Shown one piece after another: positions 16,112 through 23,555 of a stretch of 42,075 bases of DNA (positions are counted from its first letter, which is position 1; every line of letters starts with the position of its first letter). The notes beneath the pieces are model-generated. The model had not been told where the DNA came from, made no database searches, and saw only the letters and a list, made by a program, of their open reading frames with translations. The position numbers and the translations under genes are program-made. Source of the stretch: Actinomadura sp. KC06 (GTDB lineage Bacteria; Actinomycetota; Actinomycetes; Streptosporangiales; Streptosporangiaceae); the NCBI RefSeq assembly GCF_004348735.1, contig NZ_SMKT01000074.1:1-42075 (forward strand). The letters run 5' to 3'.

Positions 16112-17677
16112 TCAAGGCGGCGGGCCCCCGGCGGCCTTGGCCGGGGCGGGCTCCGGCTCGGGCTGCAGCTGCGGCGCGCCGACCCCGCAGTGGCTCCGGC
16201 ACTCCGGCTCGACCGCCTCGCCGGACGGGGCGCGCAGCGCGTCGTCGTCGACCGTCAGGAAGCTCAGCACCGCGCCGGCGGCGAGCATCGCGGCGCACAC
16301 GACCATCGCGATCCGGAACCCGTCCGAGAACGCGGCCGGGTCGTCGTAGGCGTCGCCGGTCAGCCCGGCCAGCGGCGGGATCGCCGCCACCGTCAGCAGC
16401 CCCGCCGCCCGCGCCACCGCGTTGTTGACGCCGCTGGCCACGCCCGCGTGGTTGACGTCCGCGGTGGCAAGGACGGTCGCGGTGAGCGGCGCGACCACCG
16501 CCGCCAGGCCGAGCCCGAACACGATCACGGCGGGCAGGACGTCCCGCACGTAGGACGAGTCCGCGTCGATCCGGCCGACCAGCAGCATTCCGACCGCCGC
16601 GACCACGAGCCCGGCCGTCATCGGGATCCGCGGGCCGATCTTCTGCGCGAGCGCGCCCGCCCGCGCGGACAGCAGCAGCATCAGCACCGTGACGGGCAGC
16701 AGCGCCGTGCCCGCCGCGATCGGCGAGAAGCCGCCGACGACCTGCAGGTTCAGCACGAACAGGAAGAACATCACGCCCATCCCGCCGTACATGATGAACG
16801 TGACGACGTTGATGGCGGTGAACTGCCGGGAGGCGAACACGTCCAGCGGCAGCATCGGGCGCGGTGCCTCGCGTCCGGCCCGCCCGGCGGCTTTCGCCCC
16901 TCTTCTGCCGCCTTTGCCGCGGATCTTCTCGACCAGCACGAACGCGACGGCCGCGGCGGCGCCCGCCCCGGCCGTGGCGGCGATGACCACCGGGGACGCG
17001 TTGCCGCCCGGCGCCTCGGTCAGCGCGTACGTCGTCCCGGCCAGCGCGAGCGCCGCCAGCGCCGCGCCGAGCACGTCGAAGCGCCCGCGCGCCTCCGGGT
17101 CGACGCTCTCCGGGACGTGCCGCACCGCGACCAGCACCACCACGGCGGTCAGCGGCACGTTCAGCAGGAACACCCACCGCCAGCCCGCCGCCTCCACCAG
17201 CCAGCCGCCCGCGAACGGCCCGATCGCGCCCGCCACGCCGCCGAGCCCCGACCAGGCCCCGACCGCGCGCGGCCGGTCGTCGGCGGCGAACGACGCCTGG
17301 ATGATCGCCAGCGAGCCCGGGGTGAGCAGCGCCCCGCCCACGCCCTGCAGCGCCCGCGACACGATCAGCATCTCGATGTTCAGCGCCAGCCCGCACAGCA
17401 CCGACGCGACCGCGAACCACACGACGCCGACGAGGAAGATCCGGCGCCGCCCGTACCGGTCGCCGAGGGAGCCGCCGAGCAGGATGAACCCGGCGAGCGT
17501 CAGCGTGTAGGCGTTCACCGTCCACTGCAGCCCGGCCATGTCGGCGTCCAGGTCGCGCGCCAGCCTGGGCAGCGCGACGTTCACGACCGTGGAGTCGAGC
17601 ATCGCCACGCTCGACCCCAGCACCGTCGCGAGCAGGATCCAGCGGCCAGGTCCGGTGCCCAGCCGGACGTCCGGCAT
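16112..17677 (-). CDS. MFS drug exporter, DHA2 (EmrB/QacA) family
   Basis: A 521-residue proton-coupled exporter with about 14 hydrophobic segments. Motif A is GDRYGRRRIFLVG at about 71-83; motif C-like GLGGVAGAIGPFAGG follows near 145-160, and the DSTVVNVALP start at about 28-37 is typical of DHA2. A cytoplasmic loop of about 35 residues rich in Gly, Lys and Arg sits near residue 260-285, and the C-terminal tail is Pro/Glu-rich (PEPEPAPAKAAGG). The ATG overlaps the stop of the UBP zinc-finger gene by one base (TGATG), so the two are coupled. The substrate is probably a drug, dye or secondary metabolite, not specified by the sequence. Confidence 0.92.
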   Translation of the reverse strand: MPDVRLGTGPGRWILLATVLGSSVAMLDSTVVNVALPRLARDLDADMAGLQWTVNAYTLTLAGFILLGGSLGDRYGRRRIFLVGVVWFAVASVLCGLALNIEMLIVSRALQGVGGALLTPGSLAIIQASFAADDRPRAVGAWSGLGGVAGAIGPFAGGWLVEAAGWRWVFLLNVPLTAVVVLVAVRHVPESVDPEARGRFDVLGAALAALALAGTTYALTEAPGGNASPVVIAATAGAGAAAAVAFVLVEKIRGKGGRRGAKAAGRAGREAPRPMLPLDVFASRQFTAINVVTFIMYGGMGVMFFLFVLNLQVVGGFSPIAAGTALLPVTVLMLLLSARAGALAQKIGPRIPMTAGLVVAAVGMLLVGRIDADSSYVRDVLPAVIVFGLGLAAVVAPLTATVLATADVNHAGVASGVNNAVARAAGLLTVAAIPPLAGLTGDAYDDPAAFSDGFRIAMVVCAAMLAAGAVLSFLTVDDDALRAPSGEAVEPECRSHCGVGAPQLQPEPEPAPAKAAGGPPP

Positions 17678-17940
17678 CAGACGATCAGTTCATCGACGAA
17701 GCACCAGCGCCAGTCCTCGCCCGGCTCGAACGACCGGACGATCGGGTGCCCTTCCTTCTCGAAGTGCGCCGTGGCGTGCCTCATGGGGGAGGAGTCGCAG
17801 CAGCCCACGTGCCCGCAGCCCAGGCAGAGCCGCAGATGGACCCACCTGGTGCCCTCTGCCAGGCACTCCTCGCAGCCCTGCGGCGTGTTGGGCGACGGAT
17901 CCTCCGCCGGAATGCTCCGCACATGTTCGCAAGTGGCCAT
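17677..17940 (-). CDS. UBP-type zinc-finger domain protein
   Basis: An 87-residue protein that is a single Zn-UBP (ubiquitin-hydrolase-type) zinc finger. The ligands are visible in order: Cys4 and His6 (CEHV), a CEEC pair near 23-26, LCLGCGHVGCC, and the histidines in RHATAHFEKEGHPIVRS. Bacterial members are common in actinomycetes, often beside MFS exporters or oxidoreductases; they do not act in a eukaryotic-type ubiquitin pathway and their role is unknown. It is the first gene of the exporter unit and is coupled to it by a one-base stop-start overlap. ATG 17940 is the only sensible start. Confidence 0.9.
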   Translation of the reverse strand: MATCEHVRSIPAEDPSPNTPQGCEECLAEGTRWVHLRLCLGCGHVGCCDSSPMRHATAHFEKEGHPIVRSFEPGEDWRWCFVDELIV

Positions 17941-18010
17941 ATCTGAATCGTGCCACGGCCCGGGTCACAGGATCACCAATGGCCCTCGCCGCGGAACACC
18001 GAACGGCCGT

Positions 18011-19057
18011 TCACCAATGGTCGGGGCTGAACGGCTCGTCCTCGGGGCGCGCCGATTCCGACAGCAGCCGCAGGTCCGACTCGACCATCATCGTGACGAG
18101 CTCCTCGAACGTCACCGCGGGCTCCCAGCCGAGCTGCTCGCGGGCCTTCTTCGGGTCGGCGCACAGCAGGTCGACCTCCGCGGGGCGCGTGTACTTCGCG
18201 TCCAGGACGACGTGGTCCTCCCAGTTCAGGCCCGCCGTGCGGAACGCGAACTCCACCAGCTCCCGGACCGACTGGGTGTGGCCCGTCCCGATGACGAAGT
18301 CCTCCGGGGCGTCCTGGGCCAGCATCAGCCGCATCGCGCGGGCGTAGTCGCCCGCGAAACCCCAGTCGCGGCGCGCGTCGAGGTTCCCCAGCCGCAGCTC
18401 GGACGCCAGGCCCAGCTTGATGCGGGCCGCGCCGAGCGACACCTTCCGGGTGACGAACTCGGCGCCCCGGCGCGGCGACTCGTGGTTGAACAGGATCCCG
18501 CTGACCGCGAACATCCCGTACGACTCGCGGTAGTTCTGCGTGATGTAGTGCCCGTAGCTCTTCGCCACCCCGTACGGGCTGCGCGGGTGGAACGGCGTCG
18601 CCTCGTTCTGCGGCGTCTCCCGGACCATCCCGAACATCTCCGACGACGACGCCTGGTAGAAGCGGATCTGCTCGCGGCCCGGCGTCCGGGACGGGCTGAT
18701 GCCCGACACCACGCGGATCGCCTCCAGCATCCGCAGCACGCCCATGCCGGTGACCTCGGCGGTCAGCTCGGCCTGCTGCCACGACATCGGCACGTAGGAG
18801 ATCGCGCCGAGGTTGTAGACCTCGTCCGGCCGGACGTGCTCCACCGCCGAGATCAGGCTGCCCTGGTCGAGCAGGTCGCCGGTGGTGATCTGCACGTCGC
18901 CGATGTGCTTGCGGAGCCGCGACACATGGGGGTTCGCCTGCCCCCGCACCAGGCCCCAGACCTCGTACCCCAGCGCGAGCAGATGCTCGGCGAGATACGA
19001 GCCGTCCTGTCCGGTGATGCCGGTGATGAGTGCTCGCCTGGACAGCGGATCCTCCAC
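18011..19057 (-). CDS. gmd: GDP-mannose 4,6-dehydratase
   Basis: A 348-residue short-chain dehydrogenase/reductase of the extended type, converting GDP-mannose to GDP-4-keto-6-deoxymannose in the cytoplasm. The NADP-binding motif GITGQDGSYLAEHLL is at about 13-27, the YNLGAISYVP segment follows, the catalytic SSSEMFG is near 135, and the Tyr-xxx-Lys pair is in SPYGVAKSYGHYI. The frame can start at GTG 19057, but GGAGGA lies inside the first codons, 4 nt before a CTG at 19045 that would give the usual N-terminus SRRALITGITG; the true start may be that CTG. No partner reductase (fucose, rhamnose or talose branch) is in view, so the final sugar is unknown. Confidence 0.93.
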   Translation of the reverse strand: MEDPLSRRALITGITGQDGSYLAEHLLALGYEVWGLVRGQANPHVSRLRKHIGDVQITTGDLLDQGSLISAVEHVRPDEVYNLGAISYVPMSWQQAELTAEVTGMGVLRMLEAIRVVSGISPSRTPGREQIRFYQASSSEMFGMVRETPQNEATPFHPRSPYGVAKSYGHYITQNYRESYGMFAVSGILFNHESPRRGAEFVTRKVSLGAARIKLGLASELRLGNLDARRDWGFAGDYARAMRLMLAQDAPEDFVIGTGHTQSVRELVEFAFRTAGLNWEDHVVLDAKYTRPAEVDLLCADPKKAREQLGWEPAVTFEELVTMMVESDLRLLSESARPEDEPFSPDHW

Positions 19058-19216
19058 TGATTAGGTCCGATGCTGGCCCACCACGGGTGGACCCGCGACG
19101 AGCGTGAAATATGAGGTTAGCGACCCTGCCGCGATGCTGACGAGGGAGGGCGGCCTTTGAACCGAATTCGCTTCTGTTCGCGAGGCCGGGCCCCGATGTG
19201 CCACGGTGAGACCATC

Positions 19217-20053
19217 ATGAGCCCTCCAGAGACGCCGCTGCGGCTGAACGGGCGCGAACTCGGCCCGCACGCGATCATGGCCGTGGTGAACCGCACGCCC
19301 GACTCGTTCTTCGACAAGGGCGCCACCTACGGCTTCGACGCCGCGCTCGCCGCCGTGGACCGCGCGGTCGCGGAGGGCGCCGACATCGTCGACATCGGCG
19401 GCGTGAAGGCGGGCCCCGGCGAGGACGTCGGCGTCGCCGAGGAACTGCGCCGCGTCGTCGGGCTCGTCGCCGCCGTCCGCGCGCGCCATCCCGGCGTCGT
19501 GATCAGCGTCGACACCTGGCGGGCCGAGGTCGGCGAGGCGGTGGCGCGGGCGGGCGCCGACCTGCTCAACGACACCTGGGGCGGGCCCGACCGGCGGCTG
19601 GCCGAGGTCGCCGCCGACCATGGCATCGGCCTCGTCTGCGCGCACGCCGGCGCCCTCGCGCCCCGCACCCGCCCGCACCGCGTCGCCTACGACGACGTCG
19701 TCAGCGACGTGATCGCCCACGTGACGACCGAGGCGAAGCGCGCGGCGGCGCTGGGCGTCCGCCGGGACGCCATCCTCATCGACCCCGCGCACGACTTCGG
19801 CAAGAACACCCGCCAGTCTCTGGAGATCACCCGCCGGCTCGGCGAGCTGACCGCCACCGGCTGGCCGGTACTGGTCGCGGTGTCCAACAAGGACTTCATC
19901 GGGGAGACGCTCGGCCGCCCCGTCGACAAGCGCGGCGTCGGCACCCTGGCCGTCCTCGGCGTCTCCGCCCTGCTGGGCGCCCGCGTGTTCCGCGTCCACG
20001 ACGTCAAGGCCGCCCGCCAGGCCCTTTCCGCCGTTACCGCCCTGCGGGACTGA
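19217..20053 (+). CDS. folP2: Dihydropteroate synthase paralogue, FolP2 type
   Basis: A 278-residue TIM-barrel protein of the DHPS family. I chose ATG 19217 because GGTGAG lies about 8 nt upstream; the frame is open from 19157. Retained DHPS positions: NRTPDSFFDKG, ISVDTWR, LLNDTWG, IDPAHDFGK, SNKDFIG and RVHDV. The second loop, normally DIGGESTRPG, reads DIGGVKAGPG, so the conserved Glu-Ser-Thr-Arg used around pABA is lost. That matches FolP2 of mycobacteria, for which DHPS activity was not found (family knowledge). It should not be counted as the folate enzyme. It is divergent from gmd across 159 bp and convergent with the CGNR gene, 5 bp away. Confidence 0.85.
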   Translation: MSPPETPLRLNGRELGPHAIMAVVNRTPDSFFDKGATYGFDAALAAVDRAVAEGADIVDIGGVKAGPGEDVGVAEELRRVVGLVAAVRARHPGVVISVDTWRAEVGEAVARAGADLLNDTWGGPDRRLAEVAADHGIGLVCAHAGALAPRTRPHRVAYDDVVSDVIAHVTTEAKRAAALGVRRDAILIDPAHDFGKNTRQSLEITRRLGELTATGWPVLVAVSNKDFIGETLGRPVDKRGVGTLAVLGVSALLGARVFRVHDVKAARQALSAVTALRD

Positions 20054-20058
20054 ACGCC

Positions 20059-20616
20059 CTACAGCGCGGCCTCGCGTTGGCGGGCGCGGTAGGCCGCGAC
20101 GTGCATGCGGTTGCCGCAGGTGCGGCTGTCGCAGTAGCGGCGGCAGCGGTTGCGGGACAGGTCCACCAGGACGCGTGAGCAGTCCGGGGCCTCGCAGGTG
20201 CGCAGCCGGTCCAGCTCGCCCGCCGCCACGACGTGCGCCAGCGCCATCCCGCAGTCGGCGGCCAGGTGCTCGCCGAGCGGCGCGCCCGGCGCGAAGTAGT
20301 GCACGTGCCAGCTGTAGCCGTCGTGGTCGGTCAGGTGCGGGGTGGTGCGGACCTCGCCGACGATCTCGTTGATCTTCTGGACGGCGGCCGGGACGTCCTC
20401 GGCGCGGAACACGGCGTGGAACCGCTCGCGCAGGTCCAGGACGCGGGCGAGGTCGACGCCGCCCAGCTCGCCGATGTCGCTGAAGTCGTTGCGGTCCACG
20501 AACGCGTGCAGGCCGGGCAGCCCGGCGAGCTCCTCGGCCCCGGACGCCGCCGGGCCGGTGTTGATCAGGTCGACGACGACGGCGAGCGCGTGCTCGGTGT
20601 CATGAGTGAAGATCAC
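20059..20616 (-). CDS. CGNR zinc-finger / ABATE domain regulator
   Basis: A 185-residue protein with an N-terminal stress-induced ABATE-type domain (about 5-130) and a C-terminal CGNR zinc finger. Zinc ligands are Cys141, Cys146, Cys162 and Cys167 (CEAPDC and YCDSRTCGNR), followed by the basic helix MHVAAYRARQRE that probably binds DNA. Such proteins are abundant in actinomycetes and are taken to be transcription regulators; targets are unknown. ATG 20616 is used. Its 3' end lies 5 bp from the folP2 stop. Confidence 0.88.
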   Translation of the reverse strand: MIFTHDTEHALAVVVDLINTGPAASGAEELAGLPGLHAFVDRNDFSDIGELGGVDLARVLDLRERFHAVFRAEDVPAAVQKINEIVGEVRTTPHLTDHDGYSWHVHYFAPGAPLGEHLAADCGMALAHVVAAGELDRLRTCEAPDCSRVLVDLSRNRCRRYCDSRTCGNRMHVAAYRARQREAAL

Positions 20617-20832
20617 GATGGCTCCAGTCTCGGGGACCCGGGGCGGTCGTGTGCCCGGCCCGCCCTTTGCAGGAACGCGTGCTGCCGGGGCCGGGGACGC
20701 GGCCCGTGGTGCACAACCATATGACGAGAATCCGGCACGTCCATGCGCACCCCGTGATGCGGCGCGTACAGTTCCGCATTCCGGACAGGGTCACAACCGG
20801 GAAAGAGGACAGGCTCAGGCGACTGGAAGCTT

Positions 20833-20847
20833 AAAAGGCCGGGGGCC
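20833..20847 (-). terminator. Weak hairpin plus T-run after the hypothetical gene
   Basis: On the minus strand, 11 nt past the stop of the gene at 20859, GGCC-CCC-GGCC (20837-20847) is followed directly by TTTT. The stem is only 4 bp, so this is a weak candidate terminator. Confidence 0.3.
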
Positions 20848-20858
20848 CGTGCGGTCGG

Positions 20859-21431
20859 TCAGCGCTCGTAGTTGGGGTCGGCGACGACGGGGTAGTAGGC
20901 GTCGGAGTGCTGGACGCGCATCGTGACGGCCGTCCCCTCCAGCGTGTAGTCCGCCTTCACCTGGCGGAACATCGAGTCGCTCGCCCACGGGTTGTAGAGG
21001 CGTCCCACGGTCGCGCCGTAGCGCAGGTGGACGACGTCGTACCCGCCCGACGGCATCGACTCCAGCGCCAGGCCGTCGGCGAGGGACACCGAGAACCGGA
21101 ACTCCGAGGGGGCGTCCGGGCCGTGGATCACCGTCAGCAGCCGCACCCCGCCGGCGGTCGTCTGGGCGACGATGTCGGTGTCGACGTCCACGCCCACGAA
21201 CACCCGCAGGCTGGGGCGCAGCACCTGCGCGACGGTGTCGGCCGCGGCCACGTCAATGCCGAGGTGGATGCGCTGCCCGTCCTTGGTCGGCACCCACACG
21301 CCGTCGCGGGCGCGCTGGCCCCAGGCGACGTCCGGGTTCTCCATCTCCTGGGGCTCGTTCTTGCCCCGCGCGACGAGAATCCTGGAGGCGGCGCTCATCG
21401 CCGCGGCAGCGCCGTCCCGTGCATGCCTCAT
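20859..21431 (-). CDS. Hypothetical protein with a YPVVADP-type C-terminal motif
   Basis: A 190-residue protein of unknown function. ATG 21431 is preferred because GAGGGGG lies 6 nt upstream; the frame is open to 21458. The C-terminal part is beta-rich and ends with VTMRVQHSDAYYPVVADPNYER. A similar TVxMxVxHxxxYYPVVADP block occurs at the end of beta-domains in many secreted actinomycete proteins, but here there is no signal peptide or membrane segment and the protein stops right after the block. It may be cytoplasmic or a trimmed relative of a secreted protein. It is divergent from the tRNA cluster. Confidence 0.7.
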   Translation of the reverse strand: MRHARDGAAAAMSAASRILVARGKNEPQEMENPDVAWGQRARDGVWVPTKDGQRIHLGIDVAAADTVAQVLRPSLRVFVGVDVDTDIVAQTTAGGVRLLTVIHGPDAPSEFRFSVSLADGLALESMPSGGYDVVHLRYGATVGRLYNPWASDSMFRQVKADYTLEGTAVTMRVQHSDAYYPVVADPNYER

Positions 21432-21612
21432 GGCGGGCCCCCTCGCCTTCTTCATCACTCGCGTGACTTCGTGCCTGTCTCGGGTTTACCACGGGCAGGC
21501 CGGACCGGGCGTCCGTTGGCCTGTCCCCGGTCGATTCGTGCCGTTCGCCCCGTGCGTCGTTGGACCTTACACCACGCTTATAGGCGCGGGACGGCTCGGG
21601 TGGCGCCCATCC

Positions 21613-21642
21613 GCGCACCATCACGGGGTGATGACGGTGCGC
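21613..21642. other. Strong imperfect hairpin upstream of the tRNA cluster
   Basis: GCGCACC (21613-21619) pairs with GGTGCGC (21636-21642) and, inside it, ATCAC (21620-21624) pairs with GTGAT (21628-21632) around a GGG loop, with a 3-nt bulge on one side. That is 12 paired bases in 30 nt. It lies in a gap of about 300 bp between the hypothetical gene and the first tRNA. No coding sequence is seen here. Confidence 0.5.
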
Positions 21643-21668
21643 ATCCGAGCCTTTACGGAGAAAACAAT

Positions 21669-21697
21669 TTGTGCGCGTCCCGGAACCTCCGCATCAT
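21669..21697 (+). promoter_or_regulatory. Candidate promoter for the tRNA cluster
   Basis: TTGTGC (21669-21674) and CATCAT (21692-21697) are 17 nt apart in an AT-richer patch, about 31 nt before the first tRNA. The match to sigma-70-type consensus is moderate. Confidence 0.4.
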
Positions 21698-21728
21698 TGA
21701 ACACATCGAACGAATGCGAAAAGCACGA

Positions 21729-21800
21729 AGGGGTGAGCCACCGGTTAGGCGGCCGGTCTCCAAATCCGGCGGAAAGTGGGTTCGACTCCTACCGCCCCTG
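21729..21800 (+). tRNA. tRNA-Trp (CCA), atypical
   Basis: A 72-nt cloverleaf. The acceptor stem is AGGGGTG/CGCCCCT (7 bp, one G-T) with discriminator G; the T-arm is GTGGG-TTCGACT-CCTAC. The anticodon CCA is at 21760-21762 in the loop CTCCAAA. A1-U72, G73 and CCA are the bacterial TrpRS identity elements (family knowledge). Odd points: only one base (A) joins the acceptor and D stems, so the conserved U8 is missing; the D stem is 3 bp (GCC/GGC); and the top anticodon pair is T-T. CCA is not encoded. It may be a second, specialised or decaying Trp tRNA. Confidence 0.65.
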
Positions 21801-21815
21801 CTGAGCACGGACGAT

Positions 21816-21886
21816 GGGCTTGTGGTGTAACGGAAGCACACCTCCTTTGCACGGAGGCGATCAGGGTTCGACTCCCTGCTGGTCCA
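21816..21886 (+). tRNA. tRNA-Ala (TGC), atypical
   Basis: A 71-nt cloverleaf. The anticodon stem CCTCC/GGAGG is perfect and frames the loop TTTGCAC, so the anticodon is TGC (21848-21850). The T-arm CAGGG-TTCGACT-CCCTG is perfect and the D-arm GTGT/GCAC has the GG pair. The acceptor GGGCTTG/CTGGTCC has a T-T mismatch but keeps G3-U70 and discriminator A, the alanine identity set. The D-arm looks more like tRNA-Gln than a usual tRNA-Ala, and the variable loop is only 4 nt. CCA is not encoded in full. Confidence 0.7.
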
Positions 21887-21901
21887 CTGGCGCCCGGCGC
21901 C

Positions 21902-21929
21902 GCGGGCCGTCTCGCGGCAGACGGCCCGC
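21902..21929 (+). terminator. Perfect 11-bp hairpin between tRNA-Ala and tRNA-Ser
   Basis: GCGGGCCGTCT (21902-21912) and AGACGGCCCGC (21919-21929) form a perfect 11-bp stem with a 6-nt loop, 10 nt before the third tRNA. With no T-tract it may be a terminator, an RNase processing signal, or both. Confidence 0.55.
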
Positions 21930-21939
21930 AGCGTGTCCC

Positions 21940-22024
21940 GGAGGGTTGGCCGAACGGTAAGGCAGCAGTTTCGAAAACTGACGTCGAGGTGACACTCGAA
22001 GGGGTTCGACTCCCTTACCCTCCG
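21940..22024 (+). tRNA. tRNA-Ser (CGA)
   Basis: An 85-nt class II tRNA. The acceptor GGAGGGT/ACCCTCC is perfect with discriminator G; the D stem GCC/GGC has a GG-containing loop; the anticodon is CGA at 21972-21974 in the loop TTCGAAA. The long variable arm TCGAG/CTCGA is a perfect 5-bp stem, as SerRS requires. T-arm AGGGG-TTCGACT-CCCTT. The first anticodon-stem pair (G-A) is mismatched. CCA is not encoded. Confidence 0.85.
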
Positions 22025-22077
22025 CAATTCCCACCGCAATTAAGGCGCGGGCCCGCTCCCGTGGGGCCCCGCTCCGC

Positions 22078-23415
22078 TCAGGCGGGGACCGGCTCGCCCG
22101 CGGTGACGGTCTCGGAGAGGTCGGCGAGCACGTCGCTCAGGCGGTCCAGGGCGTCCGCGATCCACGGCAGGTCCGCCGGGGCGGGCGAGGCCAGGGCCGC
22201 GAGGCGCTGCTCGTCGTCGTCGCCGTAGAGCTGGCTCGGCGCCACCCGCATCCGCAGGGCGGACGGGGCGTCCCCGAACGAGCTGCCGGGCAGGACGCCG
22301 ACTCCGTAACGTTCCAATAGCAGGTCTGTGAGGTCGGCGGCCGTCCGGACGCCGTGGTTGGCGCACAGCACGTCCCGCATCGGGCCGAAGTCCGGGTAGA
22401 CGTAGAACGCCGCCTCCGGACGCGTGACGCGGGCCCCCGCGGCGGCGAACCGGTCCGCGACCGCTCCCGTGACCGCGGCGTGCAGCCGCCTGCTGCGGTC
22501 GACGTGCTCCACCAGCTCGGGCGGCTCCGCGAACGCGTACGCGGCGGCGTGCTGCATCGGCGCGGGCGCGCTTGACCACACCTCGCTCGCCACGCCCAGC
22601 AGGCTGTCGCGCAGCGCGCGGCCGAAGGGGCCGTCCGGCAGCCGCGCCACGCCCAGCCGCCAGCCGCCCGCGGCCAGGCTCTTGCTCAGCGCGGTCGTCA
22701 CGACGGTCCGCTCCGGCGCGTACCGGGCCGGGCTCGGCACCCGCCGTCCGGGCGCGTGCACCAGGTCGCGGTAGATCTCGTCCGAGATGATCACCAGGCC
22801 GTGCTCGCGCGCCACCGCGCACAGCCGCCGGACGGTCTCCTCGGACGCCATCGTCCCCGTCGGGTTGTCGGGAAGCGTCACCACGACGGCCCGCACCTCG
22901 CGCCCCCGCGCGCGGGCCCGCACCACGGCGTCGGCCAGCAGCGCCGGGCTCGGCACGCCGCCCTCGCCGCGCGGCGTCGCGACGCGGATCGGCTCGGCGC
23001 CCACCAGCGACGCCTGGGCGGCGTAGCTCACCCAGCTCGGCGACGCCACGACCACATCGCCGCCGATCGAGGTCAGCAGCGCGTACAGCAGCGGTTTGCT
23101 GCCCGGCCCGGCGACGATCATTGACGGGTCGGTGGGCAGCCCGCGCCGGGACCAGTAGCCCGCGGCGGCCGCGCGCAGCGCGGCCGACCCGGCGACCGGC
23201 CCGTAGCCGCCCCGCCCCGCGGCGGCGCCGAGCTCGCGGGTCAGCGCCGGGTGGATGGGTATCCCGGCCTCCCCGAAGCCGAGCGGCAGGACGCGCACGC
23301 CCTCCCTGCGCTTGCGGGCGATCGCCTCGTTCACCGCGAGCGTCGCCGACAGGGCGACGGGACGCGGCGCGAACGGCAGCGGCCGGACGGGTTCGGACTC
23401 TTTCTGGGCAGGCAT
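22078..23415 (-). CDS. PLP-dependent aminotransferase, class I/II
   Basis: A 445-residue fold-type I aminotransferase. ATG 23415 is preferred over 23433 because GGAG lies 6 nt upstream. Visible signatures: DNPTGTMAS (substrate/PLP Asn), SDEIYRDLVH (Asp for the pyridine nitrogen), and ALSKSLAAGGWRLG with Lys245 as the PLP-binding lysine; the C-terminal LRMRVAP carries the carboxylate-binding Arg. It should transfer an amino group between an amino acid and a 2-oxo acid; the substrate is not clear. It is divergent from a LysR gene that probably controls it, and converges on the tRNA cluster. Confidence 0.88.
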   Translation of the reverse strand: MPAQKESEPVRPLPFAPRPVALSATLAVNEAIARKRREGVRVLPLGFGEAGIPIHPALTRELGAAAGRGGYGPVAGSAALRAAAAGYWSRRGLPTDPSMIVAGPGSKPLLYALLTSIGGDVVVASPSWVSYAAQASLVGAEPIRVATPRGEGGVPSPALLADAVVRARARGREVRAVVVTLPDNPTGTMASEETVRRLCAVAREHGLVIISDEIYRDLVHAPGRRVPSPARYAPERTVVTTALSKSLAAGGWRLGVARLPDGPFGRALRDSLLGVASEVWSSAPAPMQHAAAYAFAEPPELVEHVDRSRRLHAAVTGAVADRFAAAGARVTRPEAAFYVYPDFGPMRDVLCANHGVRTAADLTDLLLERYGVGVLPGSSFGDAPSALRMRVAPSQLYGDDDEQRLAALASPAPADLPWIADALDRLSDVLADLSETVTAGEPVPA

Positions 23416-23543
23416 GAACGCTCCAAAGGGCATGCGTGATTACGGTGGGTGAGAGCGGAGTCCCCCTGTGCGACCCGGCCGGGTTCGATTCATACTTTCC
23501 CGCTTTTAGCATCATCACAAGCGAGTCTCATCGATGCCGACCG

Positions 23544-23549
23544 TAAGAT
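23544..23549 (+). promoter_or_regulatory. -10 element TAAGAT for a leaderless LysR transcript
   Basis: TAAGAT (TANNNT type) ends 6 nt before the ATG at 23556, the spacing expected for a leaderless actinobacterial mRNA; no Shine-Dalgarno sequence is present. The divergent gap to 23415 also holds GCATC (23509-23513) and GATGC (23533-23537) in dyad symmetry, possibly part of a LysR site. Confidence 0.5.
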
Positions 23550-23555
23550 GGACTG

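Noticed and set aside
16190..19060. 956-residue open frame on the plus strand
   Set aside because: It runs antisense through four well-supported genes (exporter, UBP finger, gmd); its product is Arg/His/Gln-rich without any domain. High GC removes stops from shadow frames.
20721..20834. 37-residue basic peptide (MTRIRHVHAHP start) between the CGNR gene and the hypothetical gene
   Set aside because: No Shine-Dalgarno sequence and no recognised homologue; cannot be supported.
21816..21886. Reading the second tRNA as tRNA-Gln (TTG)
   Set aside because: The D-arm is Gln-like, but the perfect CCTCC/GGAGG stem fixes the anticodon as TGC, and G3-U70 plus A73 fit alanine.
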